In this document: one piece after another, positions 36,327 to 46,278 of the stretch
Layout: every line of letters begins with the position of its first letter
How positions within the stretch are numbered: position 1 is the stretch's first letter
From: G963676095 sp963676095
GTDB taxonomy: Bacteria; Bacteroidota; Bacteroidia; Bacteroidales; Prolixibacteraceae
Direction of reading: 5' to 3'
Length of the DNA: 64,000 bases
NCBI GenBank assembly: GCA_963676095.1
Contig: OY781040.1
Location: forward strand, 2,976,001-3,040,000
Notes under the pieces: model-generated
Seen by the model: only the letters and a program-made list of their open reading frames with translations
Told to the model about the DNA's origin: nothing
Databases searched by the model: none
Made by a program: the position numbers and the translations under genes

Positions 36327-37084
36327 TTGACATTTTTACCAATATAAGCATGAGTTTAAGGAATATCACTATTATCGCTTTTGATGCTGACGATACTCTC
36401 TGGGAGAACGAGAATTTCTTCAGAGATGCGGAGAATGAATTCTGCCAGGTACTGTCAGAATATTGCTCTGCCGGGGAAACCATGCAAAGCTTGTTTCGTA
36501 CCGAGGTCAGAAATATGGAACTTTATGGTTACGGGATCAAGGCTTTTGTGCTGTCACTTATCGAAACCTCGTTGTTGGTCTCAGACAGAAAAGTGAAGCC
36601 TGCCCAGATAGAAGCGATCATTAATATCGGTAAGAACCTGCTTCAGAAAGATGTGATCCTTCTGGATGGTGTAGTTGATCTGCTGGAAAAACTTTCTGAA
36701 AAGTACAGGATCGTCGTGGCTACAAAAGGAGATTTGCTCGATCAGGAGCGAAAACTAAAGAAATCGGGTTTAAGAAAATATTTTCATCATATTGAGGTGA
36801 TGACCCACAAACGGGAGGAGAACTATAGCGAGCTGATAAAACATCTCGAAATAGAACCCGGGCAGCTTCTGATGGTCGGAAATTCCCTGAAGTCGGATAT
36901 ACTTCCCGTGATTAACCTTGGAGGGTATGGTGCCCATATTCCTTATTATACTACCTGGGAGTATGAACATATGGATCCCTCAGAAATCAAGAGCGACCGT
37001 TTTTTCGAGTTAAAAAAAATCCATGAGGTACTGAATTTATTCGAAGATGTTAACTGTGCTGTCATTTCAGACAGGAAAGTTTAG
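36323..37084 (+). CDS. HAD-family hydrolase
   Basis: This 253-residue haloacid dehalogenase superfamily phosphatase has the nucleophile motif in IIAFDADDTLWENE (DADD, Asp at about residues 18 and 20), motif II in VVATKGD, and motif IV in LMVGNSLKSDILPVINLG. The cap is helical, between motifs I and II. The substrate is unknown. The first ATG overlaps the rnpA stop; an in-frame ATG at 36350 (MSLRNITIIAFDADD) would also give a normal protein. It is translationally coupled to rnpA if the first start is used. Confidence 0.9.
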   Translation: MIDIFTNISMSLRNITIIAFDADDTLWENENFFRDAENEFCQVLSEYCSAGETMQSLFRTEVRNMELYGYGIKAFVLSLIETSLLVSDRKVKPAQIEAIINIGKNLLQKDVILLDGVVDLLEKLSEKYRIVVATKGDLLDQERKLKKSGLRKYFHHIEVMTHKREENYSELIKHLEIEPGQLLMVGNSLKSDILPVINLGGYGAHIPYYTTWEYEHMDPSEIKSDRFFELKKIHEVLNLFEDVNCAVISDRKV

Positions 37085-37197
37085 TGGGCAATCTTCGTAT
37101 GGGTTGTTGGATATAACATAAAAAACTTATCCCTGGCCTTTTGTGTTTGTATAAGCATGCTCGTTTCATTATCTTTAGATTTTAACTTTTGAGCACA

Positions 37198-38010
37198 ATG
37201 GAATATCAGGGAAATATACTCAAGATGAGAAGTGAATTGGCAGACCCGATTCATTATTTTTTTAGAATAGGTGATCAGGAAATCAGTATGAATGGTTTGC
37301 TTGGGCAGAAAATAAGAATGCGTTTTGACGGGCAGATTAACTGTATTTCCTGTGGAAAAAGAACCAAAACTTCTTTTGGTCAGGGTTTCTGTTTTTCCTG
37401 TTTCAACACCGTGCCGGAGGCAGGTGAGAGCATCATGCGTCCGGAACTTTCGATGGCAGAATTTGGTATTGCCCGCGATATGGAATGGGCCAGGGAAAAC
37501 GACCTGATTGATCATTTTGTTTATCTGGCTGTTTCGGGCGACGTGAAGGTGGGGGTTACCCGAAATCACCAGGTACCTACGAGATGGATCGATCAGGGCG
37601 CCAGTTATGCCATTCGCGTTGCAAAGACACCAAATCGTCATATTGCGGGGATTATAGAATGCTTTCTGAAGAAGTATTACACGGATAAAACAAACTGGCG
37701 CGATATGCTGATGAATAAAGTGAACGGGCAGGTCAACCTTTTGGAGGAAAAGAAAAGGGCCATTGATTTTTTGCCTGCAGAACTCAGGCAATACGCCTCC
37801 GGTGATGAGGAAATCATTTCGCTGGTTTACCCGGTACTCGAATACCCGGGGAAAGCTGTCTCTCTTACATTCGACAAGGCTCCTGTTGTTGAGGGACGAT
37901 TGATGGGAATCAAAGGACAATATTTGATTTTTGACGAGAACCGGGTGATCAATATTCGTAAGCATAATGGCTATTATATTCACTTTTTGGATAATCTTGA
38001 ATTGTACTGA
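37198..38010 (+). CDS. DUF2797 domain protein
   Basis: This 270-residue protein (start MEYQGNILKMRSELADP; nine bases upstream a TTG is also in frame) contains two CxxC pairs that could bind zinc (CISCGKRTKTSFGQGFCFSC, about residues 46-66) and the DUF2797 core KVGVTRNHQVPTRWIDQGASYA, which resembles a GIY-YIG-like strand pattern. Function is not established. It is a single gene between the HAD and ilvE genes. Confidence 0.87.
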   Translation: MEYQGNILKMRSELADPIHYFFRIGDQEISMNGLLGQKIRMRFDGQINCISCGKRTKTSFGQGFCFSCFNTVPEAGESIMRPELSMAEFGIARDMEWARENDLIDHFVYLAVSGDVKVGVTRNHQVPTRWIDQGASYAIRVAKTPNRHIAGIIECFLKKYYTDKTNWRDMLMNKVNGQVNLLEEKKRAIDFLPAELRQYASGDEEIISLVYPVLEYPGKAVSLTFDKAPVVEGRLMGIKGQYLIFDENRVINIRKHNGYYIHFLDNLELY

Positions 38011-38212
38011 TAGAAAGGTTTCTCCCTGTTTTTTATGTCGGGACGGAAAAACGGACGGAATCCCGGGTGATCTTTAGCTAATTGATTTTGCTGTTATTGC
38101 TTAGTTTTGATAAAAATTTGTTTTTCAGATATTTATATTGGTGTAACTGATTAATAAATGTCTTTTTCGGAGAATAAACCCTAACTCTTTCTTCCTAAGG
38201 CGTTTTTTTAGT

Positions 38213-38220
38213 TAATTTTG
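38213..38220 (+). promoter_or_regulatory. -7 promoter element of ilvE
   Basis: TAATTTTG matches TAnnTTTG, 36 bp before the ATG at 38257. The upstream in-frame ATG at 38218 overlaps this element and would be untranslatable from this promoter, which supports the shorter protein. Confidence 0.5.
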
Positions 38221-38256
38221 GTCTTCAAAATGTCAGGGAGACAAACTACTATTACT

Positions 38257-39270
38257 ATGGAAAATTTAGATTGGAAAAGCATAGGCTTTGGATATAGAAA
38301 GACTGATCTGAATGTCCGCTGTTATTATAAAAACGGACAATGGGGGCCACTTGAAACAAGCGACACCGAATATATCAATCTTCATATGGCTGCAACTTGC
38401 CTGCATTACGGGCAGGAAGCCTTTGAAGGCCTGAAAGCTTTTATGGGAAAAGACGGCAAAGTCCGTGTTTTCCGCATGGACGAGAATGCAAAGCGGTTGC
38501 AAAGCTCTTGCGATGGTATTTTAATGCCACAGTTACCAATTGATTTATTTGAGGATGCCGTTCGGATGGTAATTGCCAAAAACATCCGGTATGTACCTCC
38601 TTACGGTTCGGGGGCGTCCTTGTATATTCGTCCTTTACTGATTGGGACAGGTCCTGAAATAGGGGTTAAACCGGCAACCGAATATTTATTTATTGTATTT
38701 GTCATGCCTGTCGGACCTTATTTTCCTGAAGGTTTTAAGCCGACAGACCTTGTCATTTTCAGAAAATATGACCGGACAGCTCCTTATGGAACAGGGAAGT
38801 TTAAAGTCGGAGGTAATTATGCAGCCAGCCTGGTAGCCGGGAAGAAAGCAAAACAAGGGGGATTCTCTTCTGTGCTTTACCTGGATGCCCGGGAAAAGAA
38901 GTATATTGATGAATGCGGCCCGGCAAACTTTTTTGCGATCAGGGACAATTCTTATATTACGCCTTTGTCGGAGTCTATCCTGCCTTCAATTACCAATATG
39001 AGCCTAATGCAACTGGCAAAGGATTTGGGACTGAAGGTAGAGCAGCGGAGGGTCCCGGTTGACGAATTATCTACATTCCAGGAGGTGGGGGCCTGTGGTA
39101 CAGCTGCCGTGATCTCCCCTGTAAAGCGGATCCTTGATGCTGATCTGGACAAAGAATATTTATATGGGACAGAACCGGGTTCCTGGAGTGTCAGGCTCTA
39201 TGAGAAGCTGAAGGCCATTCAATGTGGTGATGAGCCTGATCATCACGGCTGGACAGAAATTATAAAATAA
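38257..39270 (+). CDS. ilvE: Branched-chain amino acid aminotransferase
   Basis: This PLP enzyme of about 337 residues (fold type IV, BCAT-like subgroup) transfers the amino group between glutamate and leucine, isoleucine or valine. It shows LHYGQEAFEGLKAF, RPLLIGTGPEIGVKPA, the PLP lysine context in GKFKVGGNYAASLVAGKKA, and the cofactor phosphate-binding EVGACGTAAVISPV. It is a single gene with its own promoter and terminator. Confidence 0.94.
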   Translation: MENLDWKSIGFGYRKTDLNVRCYYKNGQWGPLETSDTEYINLHMAATCLHYGQEAFEGLKAFMGKDGKVRVFRMDENAKRLQSSCDGILMPQLPIDLFEDAVRMVIAKNIRYVPPYGSGASLYIRPLLIGTGPEIGVKPATEYLFIVFVMPVGPYFPEGFKPTDLVIFRKYDRTAPYGTGKFKVGGNYAASLVAGKKAKQGGFSSVLYLDAREKKYIDECGPANFFAIRDNSYITPLSESILPSITNMSLMQLAKDLGLKVEQRRVPVDELSTFQEVGACGTAAVISPVKRILDADLDKEYLYGTEPGSWSVRLYEKLKAIQCGDEPDHHGWTEIIK

Positions 39271-39284
39271 GATTATATCATGCA

Positions 39285-39318
39285 AAGCCCCATCAGGAAG
39301 ACCCGGTGGGGCTTTTTT
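39285..39318 (+). terminator. Rho-independent terminator of ilvE
   Basis: AAGCCCCA (39285-39292) pairs with TGGGGCTT (39307-39314), with further T after the stem, directly behind the ilvE stop codon. Confidence 0.85.
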
Positions 39319-39544
39319 GAGGGACTGTTTTTCTTCTTTTTTTGATTTTACAGATAAGGGTTTTTTGCTTTTCGTACGTCTATATTTTACAGGAGGGGTG
39401 TGCACAACAATTATCTTTCTCTGTTTTGCTTACCCTGAAAAGGGTATAAAGTTATGATAATTGAGCAAATAAAGAGATAAGCTTTCCCGTACGCTTCCTG
39501 TAATTAATTAATAATCTTTATTAAATCAGTAAGTTACTCTAATC

Positions 39545-42500
39545 ATGAAAAAATTTTTGACAGTTCTTTTTCTTATGTCGGTTTTTGCAGGAGGGTATGC
39601 CCAGAAAAACGATTGGGAAAACGAACAGGTAATCGGGATCAACAAAATGCCGGCCCGGGCAACTTCCTGGTCTTATTCCTCTGTTGCCGATGCCCTTAAA
39701 TCGGATCGGACTAAATCCCGTTTGATTTCCCTGAACGGGAAGTGGAAATTTCATTTTGAACCGGACTCGAAAGACCGGCCTTTGGATTTTTACAAGAATG
39801 ATGCCCTTTTTAATAAGTGGGATGATATTGATGTCCCTTCATGCTGGGAGATGAAGGGCTATGGCGTACCTATTTATACAAACTCGACCTATCCGTTTCC
39901 CAATGATCCTCCTTTTATTGAACGGGAAAACCCGGTTGGGTCGTACCTGAAAAAGTTTATTATTCCAGACGATTGGAGCAACGACCGTATTATCCTGCAT
40001 TTTGGGTCGATCGCATCGGCTGGTTATTTATGGCTGAATGGGCAGTTTGTAGGTTATAGCCAGGATAGCAGGCTGCCCGCTGAGTTTGATGTGACCAACC
40101 TTGTGAAGAAGGGGGAGAACACCGTGGCGGTGCAGGTTTTTCGGTGGAGCGACGGGAGTTATCTCGAAGATCAGGACCACTGGCGGATGAGTGGCCTGGA
40201 AAGAGAAGTGCTGGTACTTGCCGAACCTAAGGTTAGTATCAATGACTTTTTTGTTCGCACGAAACTTGATGAAGAATTTGAAAATGCCCTGCTCCAGGTT
40301 CGTCCAAAAATTCTGGCACCCCGGGATACAGATACGAGAGGATGGACTATCGAGGCCCAGCTTTATCGCCCTGATAACACACCTGAGTTTAAAGAGCCGG
40401 TAAGCCTTGATGTTAACCGCGTCCGCTATGAGAATTATCCTCAACGGGATCATGTTTATTTCGGTCTTATCGAAAAACAGGTGTTAAGTCCTGAGAAGTG
40501 GTCAGCTGAACATCCTGTTTTATATACTCTTGTCCTTACGCTGAAAAATGAAAAAGGAGAGGTGGTTGAGGCCAGGAGTTCTAAAGTCGGGTTCCGTTCT
40601 GTCTCTACAGAAGGCGGAGTATTTCGGGTTAACGGGAAGGCAGTGAAACTTTATGGCGTTAACAGGCATGAGCACAGTCCTGAAGGAGGAAAAACCGTTA
40701 CCCGAGACGAGATGTTGAAAGATGTCCTGCTGATGAAGGAGAATAATCTAAATGCTGTTCGTACCTGCCATTATCCTGACGATCCGTATTTTTACGAGCT
40801 TTGTGACGCGTATGGTTTGTATGTTCTCGATGAAGCCGATATTGAGACTCATCATGCCGGGGGATACCTGACCAACCAGCCGGAATGGCACACTGCCTTT
40901 GCTGACCGGATTATCCGGATGGTCGAACGGGATAAGAATCATGCTTCGGTGGTGATCTGGTCACTCGGGAATGAGTCCGGGACCGGGCCGAATCATGCCG
41001 GCCCTGCCGGATGGATCCATGACTTTGACCCGACAAGGCCGGTTCATTATGAAGGGGCACAGGGAGACCCGAATAATCCGGCTTACAAACGTCCGGGAAG
41101 CAAGGAATATCACGAAATTAAAGACTATGCCAATCCTACTGATCCTTCCTTTGTCGATATGCTTAGCCGGATGTACCCTACCGTTAATGAACTGGAAGCA
41201 ATGTCCGTCAGTCCTTATATTAAGAGACCTATCGTGATGTGCGAATATGATCATTCAATGGGCAATTCAACCGGCAACCTGAAAGAATATTGGGATGTCA
41301 TCCGGTCGCATCCCAACCTGATGGGGGGATTTATATGGGACTGGATCGATCAGGGACTCTGGAAAACCGACAAGAACGGTGTGAGGTACTGGGCTTATGG
41401 CGGAGACTATGGCGACACACCTAACGACGGAAATTTCTGTATAAACGGGATAATCAATCCTGACAGGACTTTAAAACCGGCAATGGCGGAATGTAAATAC
41501 GTTTTTCAGCCTGTTGAATGGACAGACGGCGGTCTTGAAAATAAGGAGGTTTATATCAGGAACAGGTCATTTTTTACATCACTTGGTCAGTTTGAGATCG
41601 AATGGTCAGTCTCCAGATACGGAAAAGTAATTGAAAAAGGGATTCTTGAGAATACCGATCTTTTGCCGGGCGAGTCTAAACTGCTAACCGTTCCCTTCAG
41701 TAAACCGGTTGCCGACGGCGAGTACTGGTTAAGACTGAGTGCTCATTTGAAGGAGGAAACAAACTGGGCCAAAGCCGATTATGAAGTTGCAGCCGAGCAG
41801 TTCCTGATCCCCGGATCCAAACCTGTCGGGCTTAAAGCTTCTGCTGTAAAAGGAACTGTGCAGACCATTACCGATAATGAAAATGATCTTGTCTTGGGAA
41901 ACAAGGAATTCAGCGTGACTTTCGATAAGAAATCAGGATACCTGAAAAACTATACGGTAAAGGGTACGGAACTGGTTTCTTCAGAACTTAAACCTAATTT
42001 TTGGCGTCCGAGTACAGATAACGACCGTGGTGGATGGCGGGTCGATGAAAGGCTTTCCGACTGGAAAGGAATTGCTGCCGGGTTGAAATTGGAGAAGTTC
42101 AATGTCAGTGAGACCGATGGCAAAACAACTGTTTCGACAACTCTCGGAAACCAGGGCGTACAGGTCGACCTGACCTACCTGGTAACTGCCGATGCCCGCG
42201 TTACTGTCAGTTACGGGGTTACTATCCCTGACCAGGTAAGTGAGCCTCTTCGTGTAGGCATGACCACTACTGCCCCGAAGTCATTCGAAGAAATGTCATT
42301 TTACGGGAAAGGACCGGAAGAAAATTACACCGACCGGAACCATGGGACAGAAGTTGGTGTTTATTCAGGGAAAGTGAATGATTTTATTTTCCAGTATATA
42401 CTTCCCCAGGAAAATGGTAACCATACCGATGTTCGGTGGTTATCTCTTTCGAACGGAAAAGGAACCGGGTTACTGATCGTAGGTGGCCAGCCTCTGTCTG

Positions 42501-42736
42501 CCTCGGTGTGGCCTTACTCGGCTGAAATGATCCAGCAGGCTACACATACCAATGAACTGAAAGAAGCGGATGCCCTGACTTTGAACATTGACCTTGTTCA
42601 GGCCGGCGTTGGCGGGACTGATAGCTGGTCGCTCCACGCCCGTCCCCTCGATCAGTATCGTTTGCTGGATAAAGTCTATCATTATAGTTTCACGTTGCTG
42701 CCCCTCCCCAAAGGAGATATTGACAGATTGTTTTAG
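39545..42736 (+). CDS. Secreted GH2 beta-galactosidase
   Basis: This 1063-residue LacZ-type beta-galactosidase has a signal peptide (MKKFLTVLFLMSVFAGGYAQ), so it acts in the periplasm or outside. The layout is a sugar-binding domain, an immunoglobulin-like domain, a TIM barrel with GVNRHEHSPEGG, the acid/base glutamate in SLGNESGT (near residue 477) and the nucleophile glutamate in VMCEYDHSMGN (near 566), then the Bgal_small_N domain with RPSTDNDRGGW. It is not in a recognisable polysaccharide utilisation locus: no SusCD pair is next to it. It probably releases galactose from glycans. Confidence 0.93.
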   Translation: MKKFLTVLFLMSVFAGGYAQKNDWENEQVIGINKMPARATSWSYSSVADALKSDRTKSRLISLNGKWKFHFEPDSKDRPLDFYKNDALFNKWDDIDVPSCWEMKGYGVPIYTNSTYPFPNDPPFIERENPVGSYLKKFIIPDDWSNDRIILHFGSIASAGYLWLNGQFVGYSQDSRLPAEFDVTNLVKKGENTVAVQVFRWSDGSYLEDQDHWRMSGLEREVLVLAEPKVSINDFFVRTKLDEEFENALLQVRPKILAPRDTDTRGWTIEAQLYRPDNTPEFKEPVSLDVNRVRYENYPQRDHVYFGLIEKQVLSPEKWSAEHPVLYTLVLTLKNEKGEVVEARSSKVGFRSVSTEGGVFRVNGKAVKLYGVNRHEHSPEGGKTVTRDEMLKDVLLMKENNLNAVRTCHYPDDPYFYELCDAYGLYVLDEADIETHHAGGYLTNQPEWHTAFADRIIRMVERDKNHASVVIWSLGNESGTGPNHAGPAGWIHDFDPTRPVHYEGAQGDPNNPAYKRPGSKEYHEIKDYANPTDPSFVDMLSRMYPTVNELEAMSVSPYIKRPIVMCEYDHSMGNSTGNLKEYWDVIRSHPNLMGGFIWDWIDQGLWKTDKNGVRYWAYGGDYGDTPNDGNFCINGIINPDRTLKPAMAECKYVFQPVEWTDGGLENKEVYIRNRSFFTSLGQFEIEWSVSRYGKVIEKGILENTDLLPGESKLLTVPFSKPVADGEYWLRLSAHLKEETNWAKADYEVAAEQFLIPGSKPVGLKASAVKGTVQTITDNENDLVLGNKEFSVTFDKKSGYLKNYTVKGTELVSSELKPNFWRPSTDNDRGGWRVDERLSDWKGIAAGLKLEKFNVSETDGKTTVSTTLGNQGVQVDLTYLVTADARVTVSYGVTIPDQVSEPLRVGMTTTAPKSFEEMSFYGKGPEENYTDRNHGTEVGVYSGKVNDFIFQYILPQENGNHTDVRWLSLSNGKGTGLLIVGGQPLSASVWPYSAEMIQQATHTNELKEADALTLNIDLVQAGVGGTDSWSLHARPLDQYRLLDKVYHYSFTLLPLPKGDIDRLF

Positions 42737-42762
42737 TGAACATTTTTTATAAATAATCAGGG

Positions 42763-42802
42763 AAAGCTGTCCATGAGAAATGCCTGGATGGCTTTTCTTT
42801 TT
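42763..42802 (+). terminator. Probable terminator behind the beta-galactosidase gene
   Basis: AAAGC...CCAT and ATGG...CTTT form an imperfect stem with a bulge, followed by a T-rich stretch. It lies about 30 bp behind the stop codon. The pairing is weaker than in the other terminators listed. Confidence 0.4.
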
Positions 42803-42932
42803 TACGAATACAGGGGATTGTTAAAAGAAGTTATTTTTTATTTTCCAATACAATTTCTTTGTACGTTTAAACTTCTATATTCATGGTCGTTATTATTTTT
42901 ACTTCAGCAAAAAAGGGCTGTAACCGATACTA

Positions 42933-45302
42933 ATGATTCAAAAAAAGAGAATATTCCGGAAACTTCTTTCTCTGCTCATCCTGCAGCTGCTTGTTTTTGA
43001 CCTGGTTTTGGCGCGTAACGACGGCAAAAAGGAATGGCGGATTATCAGCGGGCACATCAAGGACGCTGAAACCGGGGAAGTACTTATCGGAGCTACTCTT
43101 TTGATAAAGGAGACCGGGACCGGGACGGCCAGCAATGACTATGGATTTTATTCTGTCTCACTTCATCCGGGAACTTACACGTTGGTGTATTCTTTCCTGG
43201 GATACCAGAACCTTGAGAAAAGGGTGCTCCTGTCAAAAGACATTAAACTTGAGGTTGAATTGATGTTTGAGGATAAAAAAATAGACGAAGTAACGGTCAC
43301 TGCTGAAAAGAAGAATACCAATATTACCAGGATCGAAATGGGCATGGAAAGGCTCCAGCCAAAAATGATCAAATCGGTACCGGCGCTGATGGGGGAAGTT
43401 GACCTGATCAAGGCAGTCCAGTTACTTCCGGGAGTGCAGTTTACCAGTGAAGGAAGTTCCGGTTTCAGTGTTCGCGGGGGTTCACCCGATCAAAACCTGA
43501 TCCTGCTTGATGAGGCAACCGTTTATAATGCCTCCCACCTTATGGGTTTTTTTTCGGCCTTTAATAACGATGCTGTTAACGATCTGAAATTATATAAGGG
43601 AGATGTTCCTGCCCAATACGGGGGACGATTGTCTTCATTGCTCGACGTCAGGATGAGAGACGGGAATGCCCGGAAAGTGACCGGGGCCGGAGGAATAGGC
43701 CTTATTTCAAGCCGCATCACACTGGACGGCCCGCTGAAGAAGGACCGGACTACCTTTTTGCTTTCTGGCAGGAGAACTTACCTCGATTTGTTCCTTCCGT
43801 TATCAAGTGACAAGGATATACGTGACAGCAAGCTTTACTTTTATGATCTGAACATGAAATTAAGCCATCGGGTTAATGAAAGCAACAGGTTGTTTGTCAG
43901 CAGCTATTTTGGCCGGGATGTGATGAAAAGCCCTGACTTCCAGATGCAGTTTGGTAACAAAACCTTCACGTTCCGGTGGAACCATATTTTTGATCAGAAG
44001 CTTTTCATGAATGCCACTACGGTTTGGAGTAAATATGACTATGAGTTGGGAACAAACGAGAGTGACGAGACCGATTCCTGGCTCTGGGACTCTGATCTTC
44101 AGGAGACGGGCCTCAAGTTTGATTTTTCCTACTTTATAAGGCCCCGGAACACGTTGTGGTTTGGCCTGCAAAATTTTTTACATGGTTTTAATCCTGGTTC
44201 TGCCAGGGGAATTGGTGACCATAGCATGTTTACCGAATATACGATTGAAAAAAATCATTCTCTTGAACATGCGGCCTATGTTTCCTGGGAGTTAAAACCG
44301 TTGGATAAGCTTGCCGTGAAAGTGGGGGTACGGGTTTCTCTCTTTCAAAATATAGGTAAAGCTACTGTGTACGAGTATAATGACAGTCATGAAGTGACCG
44401 ATTCTGTTTCTTATGGTTCCGGTAATATTTATAATAGCTACTGGGGGCTTGAACCCCGACTGGGTTTGAATTATCTGATTACCGATAACTGGTCTGTCAA
44501 ATTCAATTATAACCGGTCCAGACAGTATATTCAGCAGGCTTCCAATTCAACAGCCGGGAGTCCTCTTGATATCTGGTTCCCGGCAAGTCCTAACGTAAAA
44601 CCCCAGGTAGCCGATCAATGGGCTTTGGGTTTTTTCAGAAATTTTCAGGATGGAGTTTATCAAACTTCGGTCGAAGCCTACTATAAAAATATGAGGAACA
44701 CAATCGATTTTGCCGATCATGCCGACCTGTTGCTGAACAGGTACCTGGAAGGAGAACTCCGGACAGGAAAAGCACAAGCTTATGGGGTGGAGTTCTCGGT
44801 AAAAAAAACAGAGGGCCGGCTTACCGGTTGGCTGGGGTATACGCTTTCAAAATCGGAAAGGACAATTCCTGAGATCAATAACGGGAAGACTTATCCTGCC
44901 CCATTTGATAAAACTCATGATGCCAGTATTGTTATGACTTACGAGATAAACAACAGGCTTACTTTTTCTGCCAACTGGCTTTATTCCACCGGGCAGCCGG
45001 TGACATTACCTGTTCAGCGTTACGAGATAAACGGTTCGCTGATTCCTTACTATACCGACAGGAACGGTGGACGCTATGACCCTTATCACCGTCTGGACCT
45101 GTCGCTGACTGTAAAAAACAGGCAAAAACCAGGCCGTTCCTGGCAGGGGGAATGGGTGTTTTCTATTTATAATGCTTATAACAGGAAAAATACCTGGATG
45201 CTCAACTTTAAACAGGATTCGGATAACCCGACCCAAACTTATGCGGAAAAGACTTACCTGTTCCCGATAATTCCTTCAGTAACTTATAACTTTAAATTTT
45301 AG
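42933..45302 (+). CDS. TonB-dependent receptor with carboxypeptidase-like extension
   Basis: This 789-residue outer-membrane receptor has a signal peptide (about residues 1-27), a CarboxypepD_reg-like extension (about 36-115; ISGHIKDAETGEVLIGATLL, YGFYSVSLHPGTYTLVYSFLGY), a plug (about 135-240; FSVRGGSPDQNLILLDEA, YGGRLSSLLDVRM) and a beta-barrel ending PSVTYNFKF. It is followed 4 bp later by a DUF4249 lipoprotein, a pairing seen widely in Bacteroidota. The transported substrate is unknown; the upstream beta-galactosidase is separated by about 200 bp and may not be linked. Confidence 0.92.
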   Translation: MIQKKRIFRKLLSLLILQLLVFDLVLARNDGKKEWRIISGHIKDAETGEVLIGATLLIKETGTGTASNDYGFYSVSLHPGTYTLVYSFLGYQNLEKRVLLSKDIKLEVELMFEDKKIDEVTVTAEKKNTNITRIEMGMERLQPKMIKSVPALMGEVDLIKAVQLLPGVQFTSEGSSGFSVRGGSPDQNLILLDEATVYNASHLMGFFSAFNNDAVNDLKLYKGDVPAQYGGRLSSLLDVRMRDGNARKVTGAGGIGLISSRITLDGPLKKDRTTFLLSGRRTYLDLFLPLSSDKDIRDSKLYFYDLNMKLSHRVNESNRLFVSSYFGRDVMKSPDFQMQFGNKTFTFRWNHIFDQKLFMNATTVWSKYDYELGTNESDETDSWLWDSDLQETGLKFDFSYFIRPRNTLWFGLQNFLHGFNPGSARGIGDHSMFTEYTIEKNHSLEHAAYVSWELKPLDKLAVKVGVRVSLFQNIGKATVYEYNDSHEVTDSVSYGSGNIYNSYWGLEPRLGLNYLITDNWSVKFNYNRSRQYIQQASNSTAGSPLDIWFPASPNVKPQVADQWALGFFRNFQDGVYQTSVEAYYKNMRNTIDFADHADLLLNRYLEGELRTGKAQAYGVEFSVKKTEGRLTGWLGYTLSKSERTIPEINNGKTYPAPFDKTHDASIVMTYEINNRLTFSANWLYSTGQPVTLPVQRYEINGSLIPYYTDRNGGRYDPYHRLDLSLTVKNRQKPGRSWQGEWVFSIYNAYNRKNTWMLNFKQDSDNPTQTYAEKTYLFPIIPSVTYNFKF

Positions 45303-45306
45303 GCAA

Positions 45307-46245
45307 ATGGATCAGAGGATATGGAACAAACGGCAAAGATATATTGCTTTTTATAAGAAATTTTTGGCACAGGTTCCCGGTACTTTTAAAAAGGCCTTAT
45401 CCTTTTTGTTCCCTTGCCTGCTCTTTCTTTTTTCTTGTACTGAACGGGTAGATATCGAACTGTCTGCATCGGATGACCCGATGCTGGTCGTTTTTGGTGA
45501 GATTACAAATGAAACAAAGGAACATGCTGTTTATCTGTCGCAGTCCGTTTCCTATTTTTATAATCAGGAAACTCCGGTTGTATCCGGTGCAACGGTTTTC
45601 ATCAGTGACGGAACCGATACCGTCAGCCTGTCCGAGGATTCTGATGAGGCCGGCACCTATTTTACTCCTGACGATTTTGCTGCGGTTCCGGGAAAGACTT
45701 ATACATTGACCATTGAAAATGTTGATATTGATAATGATGGTGTATCCGAAACTTACACTGCTGAATCGGAGATGAAGGGCACAATGAAGCCAGACAAGGT
45801 TGGCGTAGCCTATAACAGTGGATGGAAAGGCTGGGAAGTCGGGTTGTTTGCAAGGGAGCCAGGTGAAACAACCGATTATTATCTGTTTAAAATCTATAAA
45901 AACGGAGTTCTTGACACGGATTCCATCAGCAATTACGAGACTGCCAAGGACGAGTTCTTTAATGGCACCTACCTGCAAGGGGTTACCGTTCAGTTTTTTG
46001 ATGAGGAAGAAGGGGCTTCCCTTAAATCCGGGGATGTGGTTACCCTGGAAGTTTGCGGGATTACCGAGGCATACTACGATTTTATTAATGATGCACAGGA
46101 TGAAATTGAAGATAAAATCCCCCTTTTCAGCGGTCCTTCTGCCAATGTTGAAGGAAATATCAGCAACGGCGCTTTAGGGGTCTTTTCAGTGATGTCTGTT
46201 GCTTATGGGTCATGCACTTATCAGGGGGGAGCCTCATCCGATTAG
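45307..46245 (+). CDS. DUF4249 lipoprotein, partner of the TonB receptor
   Basis: This 312-residue protein has a lipobox in FLFPCLLFLFSCTE (cysteine near residue 39 from the first ATG, so the true start is probably an internal one such as near the hydrophobic stretch). The mature domain shows the DUF4249 beta-rich pattern (ELSASDDPMLVVFGEITNE, VSGATVFISDGTDTVSL, PGKTYTLTIEN). Such lipoproteins sit on top of their TonB receptor and help capture its ligand. It is co-transcribed with the receptor (4 bp gap). Ligand unknown. Confidence 0.85.
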   Translation: MDQRIWNKRQRYIAFYKKFLAQVPGTFKKALSFLFPCLLFLFSCTERVDIELSASDDPMLVVFGEITNETKEHAVYLSQSVSYFYNQETPVVSGATVFISDGTDTVSLSEDSDEAGTYFTPDDFAAVPGKTYTLTIENVDIDNDGVSETYTAESEMKGTMKPDKVGVAYNSGWKGWEVGLFAREPGETTDYYLFKIYKNGVLDTDSISNYETAKDEFFNGTYLQGVTVQFFDEEEGASLKSGDVVTLEVCGITEAYYDFINDAQDEIEDKIPLFSGPSANVEGNISNGALGVFSVMSVAYGSCTYQGGASSD

Positions 46246-46278
46246 TGTTTCCAGTATCCGTTTTCTCAGGGAGCGATT